Shown here piece after piece: positions 7,997 to 16,381 of a DNA stretch of 55,379 bases; the stretch's first letter is position 1, and every line of letters begins with the position of its first letter. Source of the stretch: SAR202 cluster bacterium. GTDB taxonomy: Bacteria > Chloroflexota > Dehalococcoidia > Lucifugimonadales > GCA-2712585. The stretch lies in the NCBI GenBank assembly GCA_016872285.1, contig VGZZ01000013.1, positions 1 through 55,379 on the forward strand. The letters run 5' to 3'. The notes under the pieces were generated by a model. The model saw only the letters and a program-made list of their open reading frames with translations, was not told the DNA's origin and searched no databases. A program made the translations under genes and the position numbers.

Positions 7997-8764
7997 GTGG
8001 ACTGGATTTCAAACCCTGATATCTGGATCGCCCTCCTTACCCTGACCGCCCTGGAAGTCGTCCTTGACATCGACAACCTGGTATTCATCTCAATCCTCTC
8101 CTCCAAGCTGCCTCAGGAAAGCCAGGCGAAGGCAAGAAACCTTGGCCTGGGCCTGGCCATGTTTATGCGCACCGCCCTCCTCTTCTCGATAACCTGGATC
8201 ATCGGACTGACAGCGCCCCTTTTTGAGGTCTTCGGCGAAGAGATTTCAGGCCGGGACATTATCCTGGTCCTGGGCGGGCTCTTCCTCCTGGGCAAAAGCA
8301 CCTTTGAAATCCACGAACGCTTAGAGGGGGAACAAGGTCACGGAACTACCCGAGTAGCTGCTTCCTTCGCCTCAGTTATCGTTCAGATAATGCTGCTGGA
8401 CATGGTTTTTTCCCTGGACTCCGTCATCACCGCTGTCGGCGTTGCGGATGAGCTGGGTGTCATGATCGCGGCGGTAGTGATATCGATAGCAATAATGCTC
8501 TTGTCCATGGGGTTCATCAGCGGCTTTGTGAACAAGCACCCCACGGTGAAAATGCTGGCCCTTAGCTTCTTACTGCTCATCGGCATGACCCTGGTGGCCG
8601 AAGGCTTCGATGTCCATATCCCCAAAGGCTACATCTACTTCGCCATGGGCTTCTCTATCCTGGTAGAAGCCCTGAACCTCCGGGTCCGAGGCCGCAAATC
8701 GGAACCCGTCCAGCTTCACCAGCCCTACGTCAAGGAGCCTGAGCCCCCTGCCCCCCACCGTTGA
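7997..8764 (+). CDS. TerC family integral membrane protein
   Basis: 255-residue membrane protein with about seven hydrophobic segments. Acidic membrane motifs typical of TerC are present: E-V-V-L-D-I-D-N-L-V-F near 20 and D-M-V-F-S-L-D-S-V near 135. TerC proteins are linked to metal export and co-translocational metalation, or to tellurite resistance. The start is GTG with GAGAGGT just upstream; no ATG fits better. The 5' leader is too short and lacks the expected structure for a yybP-ykoY riboswitch. The C-terminal tail is polar. Confidence 0.9.
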   Translation: MDWISNPDIWIALLTLTALEVVLDIDNLVFISILSSKLPQESQAKARNLGLGLAMFMRTALLFSITWIIGLTAPLFEVFGEEISGRDIILVLGGLFLLGKSTFEIHERLEGEQGHGTTRVAASFASVIVQIMLLDMVFSLDSVITAVGVADELGVMIAAVVISIAIMLLSMGFISGFVNKHPTVKMLALSFLLLIGMTLVAEGFDVHIPKGYIYFAMGFSILVEALNLRVRGRKSEPVQLHQPYVKEPEPPAPHR

Positions 8765-8826
8765 TTTTTAAATCCCTCGGGAGTAGCATTTCCTCAATAG
8801 CCAGCTTTACTTGATGGAGGAATCGC

Positions 8827-10041
8827 ATGGAGTTGAAATACGGCCTCATTAGCTGCGACAGCCATGCCCAGGAGCGCAAGACCGCCTTCCTGGACCGTAT
8901 GTCTAAGAAGAAGTGGGGAGACCGCATTCCCCACGTCACCGAGACCACCGACAAGGCCGCCATGATCGCCCCCCAGGACAAGGCCGTCGAGCGCTGGTTT
9001 ATCGACGGCAAGGTCGCCGAAAAGCGCGGCACCGTCAACTGCCCCACCGCCATGGGCGACCCCCTCCGCAAGACCTACCCCCAGCGATGGGACGAGGTCC
9101 CCGTCTTTGTCTACGACCCCAAGGCCCGCATCAAGGCCCAGGAGAAGGATGGCATCGACGGCGAAATCCTCTTCCCCAACGTCACCGGCCAGTCGGGCGA
9201 GAACTTCGTCAACTACGACGCCGATTTTGAACTTGCCCTCTGCCAGGCCTACAACGACCTCCTCACCGAGGAGTGGACCATCGACGACCGGTACGTCGGC
9301 CTGGCCTACATCCCCTACAAGAAGGGCATCGACGCCACCGTCAAGGAGATCTATCGCGCCGTCAAGAACGGCCACCGCGGCATCGTTATGCTGTCCGAGC
9401 CCAGCCAGGCCGCCGACGGCCTCCCCCACCTCAACGACGCCTACTGGCACCCCGTCTGGGCCGCCTGCCAGGAGCTGGACGCCCCCGTCCACTTCCACGC
9501 CTCCGGCGGCATGAAGAAGCTGAACATGGACCACTGGACTGGCTACACCCGCAACCAGGTCCAGGCCATGGGTCCCTCCGCCTCTTTCGGCCTTCAGGCC
9601 CAGTCCATCCCCAACCTCCTCCTCTCCGGCATCCTCGATAAGTTCCCCAACACCAAGTTCGTCTGTGCCGAGACCGGCCTCGGCTGGCTCAACTACATCC
9701 TGGAAGCCTGCGATCACGTCTGGGAGCAACGCCACCTCTGGACCGAAGGCCTGCCCACCCGACCCAGCGACCTGTTCAAGCGCCAGGTCTTCGTGGACTT
9801 CTGGTACGAGTACGCCGGCATCGAGCAGCGCCACGCCATCGGCCTGGAAAACATCATGTGGGAGTCTGACTTCCCCCACTCCACCTCCACCTGGCCGGAG
9901 TCCTGGACCTTCATCGATCGCACCCTCAAAGACGTACCGGATGACGAGAAACACATGCTCATGGCCGGCAACGCCATCCGTGTCTACAAAATGAACGCTA
10001 AGCCCGCCAAGACTAAGGCCAAAAACGGCTCCAAAAAGTAG
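8827..10041 (+). CDS. Amidohydrolase 2 family metal-dependent hydrolase
   Basis: 404-residue TIM-barrel hydrolase of the amidohydrolase-2 (aminocarboxymuconate decarboxylase-like) group. Near the N-terminus, CDSHAQE sits at the usual H-x-H metal-site position in the D-x-H-x-x-E form. F-H-A-S-G-G near 220 supplies a barrel His, and W-E-S-D-F-P-H contains the family Asp at about 348. The C-terminus is Lys-rich (from about 392). GGAGG precedes the ATG. It shares the M-E-L-K-Y-G start, the K-K-W-G-x-x-I-P segment and the E-P-Q-R-W / S-T-W-P landmarks with the next gene, so the two are tandem paralogues. The substrate is unknown. Confidence 0.9.
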   Translation: MELKYGLISCDSHAQERKTAFLDRMSKKKWGDRIPHVTETTDKAAMIAPQDKAVERWFIDGKVAEKRGTVNCPTAMGDPLRKTYPQRWDEVPVFVYDPKARIKAQEKDGIDGEILFPNVTGQSGENFVNYDADFELALCQAYNDLLTEEWTIDDRYVGLAYIPYKKGIDATVKEIYRAVKNGHRGIVMLSEPSQAADGLPHLNDAYWHPVWAACQELDAPVHFHASGGMKKLNMDHWTGYTRNQVQAMGPSASFGLQAQSIPNLLLSGILDKFPNTKFVCAETGLGWLNYILEACDHVWEQRHLWTEGLPTRPSDLFKRQVFVDFWYEYAGIEQRHAIGLENIMWESDFPHSTSTWPESWTFIDRTLKDVPDDEKHMLMAGNAIRVYKMNAKPAKTKAKNGSKK

Positions 10042-10065
10042 AATCAGCGAGAACTTTGAATCCTT

Positions 10066-10093
10066 AAAAAGGGGCCTGACCAGGCCCCTTTTT
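10066..10093 (+). terminator. Rho-independent terminator after the first amidohydrolase
   Basis: The inverted repeat AAAAAGGGGCCTG / CAGGCCCCTTTTT forms a GC-rich stem with a very short apex and a run of T on the + strand (A on the opposite strand). It starts 24 bases after the stop codon. Confidence 0.8.
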
Positions 10094-10189
10094 ATCGTAG
10101 GAAGGTTAACTTTGCAGACGGAATCGGTAATTGAGCAGTTGTCGGATTCAAGAACTGCATGCTACTTGATATCTTCAGGCCTTCCCTTC

Positions 10190-10242
10190 AGATTTCCTCT
10201 CCCTCGATGGGAGAGGATTAAGGTGAGGGTGAAGCCCTGTGG
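10190..10242. repeat. Short palindromic repeat, single-hairpin form
   Basis: CCTCTCCC / GGGAGAGG stem around TCGAT, then GATTAAGGTGAGGGTGAA. The same string recurs almost unchanged at 47395-47445 and, interrupted, at 47966-48058. Confidence 0.75.
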
Positions 10243-10282
10243 ACTCGATTCGTGTAATAGGTGGACATTCCACTAGTCTTTT

Positions 10283-10312
10283 TTGCCTCTTCTCTCCCAG
10301 AGGATTTATACT
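10283..10312 (+). promoter_or_regulatory. Predicted promoter for the second amidohydrolase
   Basis: TTGCCT and TATACT with 18 bases between them, 49 bases upstream of the start codon. The -10 is a near match; the -35 is moderate. Confidence 0.4.
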
Positions 10313-10360
10313 CCGCCTGTTAGATTAAGAAGCAGCTTTTCTAATTGAGGGACAATCAGG

Positions 10361-11530
10361 ATGGAACTCAAATACGGATTTATAAGCGCCGACGACCACG
10401 TCCAGGAAACTCCCGACCTGTGGACATCCCGCCTCTCCAAAAGAAAATGGGGCGGCAGCATCCCCCAGCTAAAACGCCAGGCCAAAAACGAGTCCTGGAC
10501 CATCGACGGCCAGCCCGTCCCCCTCCGAGGCACCGCCCGCGCCGCTGCCCTCATGCCCGACCGCAACCACGAACCCCAGCGATGGGCCGACGTCCCCGCC
10601 ACCGCCTACAGCTTCACCGAGCGCCTTCGCGCCATGGACTCCGACGGCGTCGATTGCCAGGTCCTCTACCCCACCGTCTGCGGCGGCTCAGGCGAGTTCC
10701 TTGCCCGCATCAAGGACGCCGAACTCGAAAATGCCTGCGTCCAGGCTTACAACGACTGGATTATCGACGAGTGGGCCGCGGCCAGCCCTCGGTTCATCCC
10801 CCAGGCCCTCATCCCCATCTCCTCCGGCGAGGCCGCCGCTCAGGAAGCCCGCCGCGCCATCAAGCGAGGTCACAAGGGCGTCATCGTCCCGCCATCACCT
10901 TGGAATCTGAAAGACGGCGTCCCCCACATCAACGACCCCTCCTGGGACGCCCTGTGGAACGTCTGCTCCGATGCCGGCATTCCCATCTCCCTCCATTCCG
11001 GCGCCAGCGAGAAGGTGCGACTCAAGGCTTGGGAGGGCTTCAGCCCTGTCCTCGCCGCCGCCATGGACGACATCACCGGCCCCGTCAGCACCGTCTCCAT
11101 CATGGCCAACATCCTCTTCGCCCCCATCTTCAACCGCGTCCCCAAGCTAAAAATCGTCTTCGCCGAGACCACCCTTGCCTGGGTGGCCTACGAGTTGGAG
11201 ACCGCCGACCACCAGTTCGAGCGTCAGCGCCTCCATAAGGAAGGCTACACCCGCAAGCCGACGGAAGTCTTCCATGAGCATTGCTTCGTCACCGGCTGGT
11301 TCGACCGCGCCGGCCTGGACATCCGCGACTTCCTGGGCGTCAAAAACATACTGTGGGAGTCCAACTTCCCCCAGGCCAACTCTACCTGGCCCAACAGCCG
11401 CGACTTCATCCTCCGCAGCTTCACCGGCGTCCCCGCTCGGGACAAGCAGCGCATCCTGGTGAACAACGCCGCCAGGCTTTACAAGATAGATGTCTCTTCA
11501 AAAGAGCCTGTAAGTGCTAAAAGGGCGTAG
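10361..11530 (+). CDS. Amidohydrolase 2 family paralogue with altered catalytic motif
   Basis: 389-residue tandem paralogue of the preceding hydrolase. Shared landmarks include the M-E-L-K-Y-G start, D-D-H-V-Q-E (metal-site position), L-H-S-G-A-S near 210, and W-E-S-x-F-P near 332-337. Here the family motif S-D-F-P-H reads S-N-F-P-Q, so the conserved Asp is Asn335 and the following His is Gln. That Asp normally contributes to the metal site or catalysis, so activity may be lost or changed. A separate promoter-like site lies upstream. The following PadR gene is convergent. Confidence 0.9.
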   Translation: MELKYGFISADDHVQETPDLWTSRLSKRKWGGSIPQLKRQAKNESWTIDGQPVPLRGTARAAALMPDRNHEPQRWADVPATAYSFTERLRAMDSDGVDCQVLYPTVCGGSGEFLARIKDAELENACVQAYNDWIIDEWAAASPRFIPQALIPISSGEAAAQEARRAIKRGHKGVIVPPSPWNLKDGVPHINDPSWDALWNVCSDAGIPISLHSGASEKVRLKAWEGFSPVLAAAMDDITGPVSTVSIMANILFAPIFNRVPKLKIVFAETTLAWVAYELETADHQFERQRLHKEGYTRKPTEVFHEHCFVTGWFDRAGLDIRDFLGVKNILWESNFPQANSTWPNSRDFILRSFTGVPARDKQRILVNNAARLYKIDVSSKEPVSAKRA

Positions 11531-11585
11531 CGAAGATTCAAGTGTTACGTGGTATAGCTGTGACTTGGCGGCCTCGGGGGGTGCT

Positions 11586-11720
11586 CCTTCTGGTTCCCCT
11601 TCTTCTCCTTCGAAGGAGAAGAAGGGGTTAGGGGATGATGAGGTGCCTTACCTTTCTTTCCCTCTTCTCCCGACTACGGGAGAAGAGGGACCAAGGGTGA
11701 TGAGGGCGCCACGATTAAGT
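11586..11720. repeat. Two-hairpin composite intergenic repeat
   Basis: Starts with CTTCTGGTTC and contains two palindromes. The first is CCCCTTCTTCTCC / GGAGAAGAAGGGG, with a TTCGAA tip. The second is CCCTCTTCTCCC / GGGAGAAGAGGG. It ends in ACGATTAAG. This is one of the simplest copies of the family, with no extra sequence at either tip. Confidence 0.8.
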
Positions 11721-11746
11721 CCAAAGCCGGCTTCTAGCGCAAACCC

Positions 11747-12145
11747 CTACCGCGCCACCTGCACCCTCTCATGCTTACAAACCTCGCGAGAGCACTCGGC
11801 CTCGCCGCCCTCCCCCGCCCTCCCGGGCTCCATCACCTGCCCTAGCGCCTGCCAAAACCGCCTCCATTCCACCTTCTGCGTCGCCAAAACCCCCGCCCCC
11901 GCGGCTGTAATCTCATAACATCGCCGCGACATCCAGTTAGGCATCATGTCCCACCGGCTCTGCACCAGCCCCTCCCTCTCCAAACGATGCAGCGCCTGGT
12001 AAACCGTTCCATCCTTTACCCGGAAGTATCCGTCGCTCCGCGCCTCTATCTCCTTCACAAGCCTGTAACCATGCATAGGCGCCTCAGCCAGCAAGGACAG
12101 CACCAGGGTCTCCGTGTTCCCCTTGAGCAGCTCGCGTTTGTACAT
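11747..12145 (-). CDS. PadR family transcriptional regulator
   Basis: 132-residue winged-helix regulator of the PadR type. Residues 1-80 give the family pattern: L-L-K-G-N-x-E-x-L-V-L-S-L-L, then M-H-G-Y-R-L-V-K-E-I, V-K-D-G-T-V-Y-Q-A-L-H-R-L-E-R-E-G-L-V and R-R-C-Y-E-I-T-A-A-G. The C-terminal part is a short dimerisation helix. AGGAAGG precedes the ATG. It is divergent from the methyltransferase gene across a 345-base gap; the regulated target is unknown. Confidence 0.9.
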   Translation of the reverse strand: MYKRELLKGNTETLVLSLLAEAPMHGYRLVKEIEARSDGYFRVKDGTVYQALHRLEREGLVQSRWDMMPNWMSRRCYEITAAGAGVLATQKVEWRRFWQALGQVMEPGRAGEGGEAECSREVCKHERVQVAR

Positions 12146-12490
12146 AGCCTTCCTGCTTGTGTTGTTGCCTTATATACGCCTGCCAAGCATTCAAAGTTTT
12201 ATACTCATCAGTCCAGCCGTCCCCAAAAGCCTTCTTCTGACGGAGAGGTGGCGTGACTTTGGAGACCCCGTTTAGCCAGGTGTAATACTTACCTCTGCAC
12301 TTTCGGACTAACCCCCTCATGCATTCGCATCAGGCAGCAAGCCTTGCGCTCCGATACTTTGATGTACGGACAGTCTCAGAACGTCCGGGACGCCCATAGG
12401 CCCGGCCTGCAGCAGTGTATCGCCTCAGAAGAACTCCTCGTGTTCTCTTTTATGAATATGAATATGCGGCGCTTCTCAAGGAGTCGAAGC
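12146..12490. other. Intergenic region between padR-type regulator and methyltransferase
   Basis: Contains no supportable gene. The TATATAAG-type string at about 12170 could serve as a -10 for the regulator on the - strand. No repeat of the families described elsewhere is seen here. Confidence 0.4.
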
Positions 12491-13270
12491 ATGCACCAGC
12501 AGCTTATGCGGCGCGATTGGGATAAACGTGCCCAGCACAACTTCATGTATTGGACCGACAACATTTATGGCGAGGACTTCCGCTCTATTGAGGATTTCTA
12601 CAATGACGGACGCGCCAGAGGGCTTGACCCCCTATCTCCCATTTTTGAAAAATTAACCTTTGACCCCCAGGGCAAATGTATCCTTGAAATTGGTTGTGGC
12701 GCTGGCAGGCTCTTTCCCGCCTTCACCTCCGCTGGTTTTCGGGATGTCGTCGGAGTTGATATTTCCCCGGAAATGACCGAACGCGCGCGCCGGCATTGCC
12801 CGGTGCGCCATGCGCAATTCCTGTTGGGCAACGGTGTGGACCTGGCAGGACTGGAAGACAGCCGTTTTGACTATTGCTTCTCATACAACGTTTTGCAGCA
12901 TATGCCTGATAAGAAAATCCTGTGGAGCTACTTTCAAGAGCTGCGCCGAGTGCTGGCTCCGGGCGGAGGCTTCCAACTCCACCTCCGATCCGGCTACCCC
13001 TTGAAACGCCGCATCCTCCACCTATTCCCCAAAAGCGCCCAGCCCGCCGCCCAGACCCTCTTCCGCCTCGCCACCTTTCGCTGGGCGCTGGGCCAGCCCG
13101 TAGGGTCAGACATCGTCGGCAGCGAAACAACTTGGGACATGGGGGAAGCAGTGCCGCCGCGGCAGGCGTTAAGCGCCCTTTCCGACTTGGGATTTAAGGA
13201 CATCCAAACTGTTCTGGACCCCAGATACGAGACCATGGACCGCTACTGGGTTATCTGGCGCAAGCCCTAA
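12491..13270 (+). CDS. Class I SAM-dependent methyltransferase
   Basis: About 259-residue Rossmann-fold methyltransferase. Motif I is I-L-E-I-G-C-G-A-G-R-L; the following acidic loop is V-G-V-D-I-S-P-E-M; a later motif reads Y-N-V-L-Q-H-M-P-D, and the C-terminus is a W-R-x-P type tail. The start was chosen at ATG 12491 because AAGGAG lies seven bases upstream; earlier in-frame ATGs give a non-family extension. The first half is more AT-rich than the second. Substrate unknown. Confidence 0.85.
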   Translation: MHQQLMRRDWDKRAQHNFMYWTDNIYGEDFRSIEDFYNDGRARGLDPLSPIFEKLTFDPQGKCILEIGCGAGRLFPAFTSAGFRDVVGVDISPEMTERARRHCPVRHAQFLLGNGVDLAGLEDSRFDYCFSYNVLQHMPDKKILWSYFQELRRVLAPGGGFQLHLRSGYPLKRRILHLFPKSAQPAAQTLFRLATFRWALGQPVGSDIVGSETTWDMGEAVPPRQALSALSDLGFKDIQTVLDPRYETMDRYWVIWRKP

Positions 13271-13367
13271 GCCGCCCCTTCCTCCGTGTCCTGGCCGCAG
13301 CGCCGCCGGGTTGTGACGCCCCATACCCTGATGTATCATGGCCCCACACCAGCCTCGGAGGTGCCCC

Positions 13368-15002
13368 ATGGCCAGAATGACCGGCGGCCGCGCCGTTGTC
13401 GAAAGCCTCAAAGCCCACGGCGTCGACACCGTCTTCGGCATCATCTCCACCCACACCATGCACATCTACGACGCCCTTTATCACGAAAAGGCCGTCCGGT
13501 TCATCGGCGGAAGGCACGAGCACGCCCTGGGCTTCATGGCCGACGGCTACTCCCGCGCCACCGGCAGGCCCGGTGTCTTCCTCACCAGCGGCGGCCCGGG
13601 CGCCGCCAACTCCATAGGCCCCATGGGCGAGGCCTACGCCGCCTCCTCCTCCGTCCTCCAGATTACCGCCAACGTCGAATCCTATCTCCTCAATACCAGC
13701 AAAGGCGGCCTCCACGAAATCAAGGACCAGCCCGGCATGTTCCGCTCCGTCACCGGCTGGAACGCCCAGGTCGACAACGTTGAGGCCTTCCCCGACCACA
13801 TCCATGACGCCTTCCAGCGATTCAAGACCAGCCGCCCGCGCCCCATTGCCCTGGAGATGCCCACCGACCTCTTTGGCCAGGAGGCCGACGTCGAAATCTT
13901 TGGCCCCCGCAAAGTCGCCCCCAAACAGCCGGACCCCTTGAAAATTGAGCAGGCCGCCGCCGCCATCAAAAAGTCCAAGCGGCCTGTCATCTGGCTCGGC
14001 AGCGGAGTCACCTCCGCCAATGCCACTAAAGAGGTGCGCGAACTGGCAGAACGTCTGGGCGCCGCCGTCACCGGCCTCCCCACCGGCAAGGGCGCCTTCC
14101 CTGAAGACCATCCCCTTTCCCTCGGCGTCGCCGAATTCGGCGGCCACCGAGGCTCCAATCCCGTCGCTGATTTCATCGCCTCCTCCGATCTGGTCATCAT
14201 CGTCGGCTGCTCCATGCCCTACTCCCGCACCGTCACCAACGGCCTCAAACTGCCTGCCAACGTTATTCAGATCGACATCGACCCCGCCGAAATCGGTAAG
14301 AACTACCATGCGGCCGTCGGCGTCGTTGGAGACGCTAAAGCCGCCCTTCAGCAGATCCTCACCCAGCTAGGCAACGGCAGCATCGCCACGTCCAAGACCT
14401 ACGCCGGCGAGGTCGCCCAGGCCAAAAAGGACATCTATCAAAGCGTCGCCCAGCAGTTCCCCAACGAGCTCAAGACCCACGAGGCCCTCCGCGCCGTCCT
14501 TCCTCGCGACGCCATCTTTGTCGGCGACACCACCGTTCCCGTCTATCGCGCCCACCGATGCTTCCAGGCCTACGAACCCCGCACTTACTTCGGCTCCTTT
14601 GCTTGGGCCGGCCTGGGCTTCGCCTTCCCTGCCAGCCTCGGCGCCAAGGTCGGCATGCCCAACCGAAAGGTCGTCGCTATGACCGGCGACGGCGGTTTCC
14701 AGTACAACATCCAGGAGCTGGCCACCGCCGGCCAGTACGGCATCGCCCCCATCGTCATTGTCTGGAACGACAGCGCTTGGGGTGTCCTCAAGTGGATCCA
14801 GGACAACCAGTTCAACGGCCGCCACATGGCCACCGACCTCAAAAACCCCGACTTCGTCAAAGTGGCCGAGGCCTACGGCGCCGCCGCCACCCGCGTCCAC
14901 AACCGAAAGGACCTCGCCAAGGCCGTGGAAGGCGCCCTGGACTCCAAGACCCTCCACCTCATAGAAGTCGTCATGCCCAAAGGCTTCTCAGCATTTAACT
15001 AA
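13368..15002 (+). CDS. Thiamine diphosphate-dependent enzyme, acetolactate-synthase-like
   Basis: 544-residue ThDP enzyme with the three canonical domains: PYR (about 1-165), central Rossmann-type domain (about 185-325), and PP (about 380-535). The PYR domain has the conserved Glu in R-H-E-H-A-L-G-F-M-A-D-G-Y-S-R. The ThDP/Mg motif appears as G-D-G-G-F-Q-Y-N in the PP domain. GGAGG lies just upstream of the selected ATG. No regulatory small subunit is adjacent, so a decarboxylase or other ThDP lyase is as likely as acetolactate synthase. The reaction is not assigned. Confidence 0.88.
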   Translation: MARMTGGRAVVESLKAHGVDTVFGIISTHTMHIYDALYHEKAVRFIGGRHEHALGFMADGYSRATGRPGVFLTSGGPGAANSIGPMGEAYAASSSVLQITANVESYLLNTSKGGLHEIKDQPGMFRSVTGWNAQVDNVEAFPDHIHDAFQRFKTSRPRPIALEMPTDLFGQEADVEIFGPRKVAPKQPDPLKIEQAAAAIKKSKRPVIWLGSGVTSANATKEVRELAERLGAAVTGLPTGKGAFPEDHPLSLGVAEFGGHRGSNPVADFIASSDLVIIVGCSMPYSRTVTNGLKLPANVIQIDIDPAEIGKNYHAAVGVVGDAKAALQQILTQLGNGSIATSKTYAGEVAQAKKDIYQSVAQQFPNELKTHEALRAVLPRDAIFVGDTTVPVYRAHRCFQAYEPRTYFGSFAWAGLGFAFPASLGAKVGMPNRKVVAMTGDGGFQYNIQELATAGQYGIAPIVIVWNDSAWGVLKWIQDNQFNGRHMATDLKNPDFVKVAEAYGAAATRVHNRKDLAKAVEGALDSKTLHLIEVVMPKGFSAFN

Positions 15003-15029
15003 GACACACCTACGCTTAACATGACAAAT

Positions 15030-15120
15030 CCCTTCCCCGCTCGGTGGGGAAAGGTTAGGTAGGGGAGCTACTTCTGGTCTCTTCCCCCCTTGAGGGGGAA
15101 GATTAAGATGGGGGGTCGGT
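15030..15120. repeat. Palindromic intergenic repeat copy
   Basis: Contains two palindromes: CTTCCCC/GGGGAAAGG with a CGCTCGGT apex, and CTTCCCCCC/GGGGGGAAG with TTGA at the tip. A GATTAAGATGGGGGG tail follows. It is related to the copies around 46315 and 11586. Confidence 0.65.
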
Positions 15121-15220
15121 GGGATGGCGGGCAGGGAGTCTGCCCTGAGGCTGTCGAAAGACATTCAAACGGACGCCGAAATCCAGTCCTTGGTTCAGAA
15201 CTCAACGAAAAGAGGTCTCC

Positions 15221-16225
15221 ATGAGCGTCACCCTCGGCACGGGCCGCTGGACCTACGAGCCGGTCCATCCTTGGCCTCCTAAAGACTCCTTCCCCTTCTT
15301 CGGCGAGCCCGCCGATGTCGCCGTCGACGCCCAGGACCGCGTGTTCTTGCTGATGAAAAGCGGCCACCAGTTCCCAAACGCCGACCCCAACGCCATAGAT
15401 CCTCCCGTCATCATCTACGGCGCCGACGGCAAGCATCTCGGCTCCTGGGACTTTAAGGCCGATGTCGGCAGGCATGGTATTTCCGTCGGACCCGACGGCT
15501 CCGTCTACTGCACCGGCGCCGCCACCCACGACGTGAAAAAGTTCACCCCCGACGGCGGCTTGCTCCTCTCCATCGCTCTACCCTCGCCTCAATTCAGCGG
15601 CAAGCCCTTCAGCCGCCCCACCCAGGCAGCCGTATCCCCCAGGTCCGGCGACCTCTTCGTCAGCGACGGCTACGCCAATGGGCGCGTCCATCGGTTCAGC
15701 CCGGAAGGCAAGCTAATCTACTCCTGGGGTGAGCCTGGCACCGCCCATGGCCAGTTCGTCGTGCCTCACGCCGTCGTCATCGACAAGGACGAGAACATCT
15801 ACATCGCTGACCGGGAGAACCACCGCATCCAGGTTTTCACTGAGAAGGGCAAGCTGCTGGCAGTCTGGCCGGGTATTTATAGAGCGGCAGGCCTGGTCCT
15901 GGATAAGGAAGGCTTTGTGTTCGTCGCTCAGATGCCGCCCTACCTCTACATCGCCGACGCCCCCGGCGTGGGCCATGAGGTACGCGTCTACGACAAAAGC
16001 GGCAAGCTGCAGGCAAGAATTGGCGACCCGAACCCCGGCTTCGCACCAGGCCAGTTCACCGCGCCCCACGGCATCGCCATAGATTCTCGCGGCGGCCTCT
16101 ACATCGCCGAGATGCCCAGGTCCATCTTGGGCGACGAGTGGACGCGGCAGGCCTTGGCGCCCCAGGCGGGCAAGCCCGCTCACCCCTACAGGTCGGTAAT
16201 TAAGCTAAGCCGTCATCGAAAATAA
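15221..16225 (+). CDS. NHL-repeat beta-propeller protein
   Basis: 334-residue protein with repeated NHL blades: P-x-D-V-A-V-D, G-R-H-G-I-S-V-G-P-D-G-S-V, F-V-V-P-H-A-V-V-I-D-K-D-E-N-I-Y-I-A-D-R-E-N-H-R-I-Q-V-F and F-T-A-P-H-G-I-A-I-D. This places it near the 6-bladed peptidyl-alpha-hydroxyglycine-lyase-like propellers, but the enzyme's metal-site residues cannot be confirmed. No signal peptide is seen. AAAGAGGT lies upstream. A second NHL protein occurs at 22209-23036. Confidence 0.85.
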   Translation: MSVTLGTGRWTYEPVHPWPPKDSFPFFGEPADVAVDAQDRVFLLMKSGHQFPNADPNAIDPPVIIYGADGKHLGSWDFKADVGRHGISVGPDGSVYCTGAATHDVKKFTPDGGLLLSIALPSPQFSGKPFSRPTQAAVSPRSGDLFVSDGYANGRVHRFSPEGKLIYSWGEPGTAHGQFVVPHAVVIDKDENIYIADRENHRIQVFTEKGKLLAVWPGIYRAAGLVLDKEGFVFVAQMPPYLYIADAPGVGHEVRVYDKSGKLQARIGDPNPGFAPGQFTAPHGIAIDSRGGLYIAEMPRSILGDEWTRQALAPQAGKPAHPYRSVIKLSRHRK

Positions 16226-16293
16226 ATTAAGCTGTCGATTTGCTGCGTCTTAATTGCAGCCGTTTCTGCATGCCTTCCTACGCAGTATCCGTA

Positions 16294-16322
16294 TTGACTA
16301 CAAACAGGGCTTTCATTACCAT
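16294..16322 (+). promoter_or_regulatory. Predicted promoter for the solute-binding lipoprotein
   Basis: TTGACT and TACCAT separated by 17 bases, 60 bases before the start. Good -35, moderate -10. Confidence 0.45.
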
Positions 16323-16381
16323 GCGAAGGTTGAGGGTGTTACACGCGCCCTTAAAACTAACAACATGACCAGGAGGCAGTG

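Noticed and set aside
8794-9954. Long open frame opposite the first amidohydrolase
   Set aside because: It is a low-complexity Gly/Val/Leu translation of the reverse strand of a well-supported gene, and arises from high GC content.
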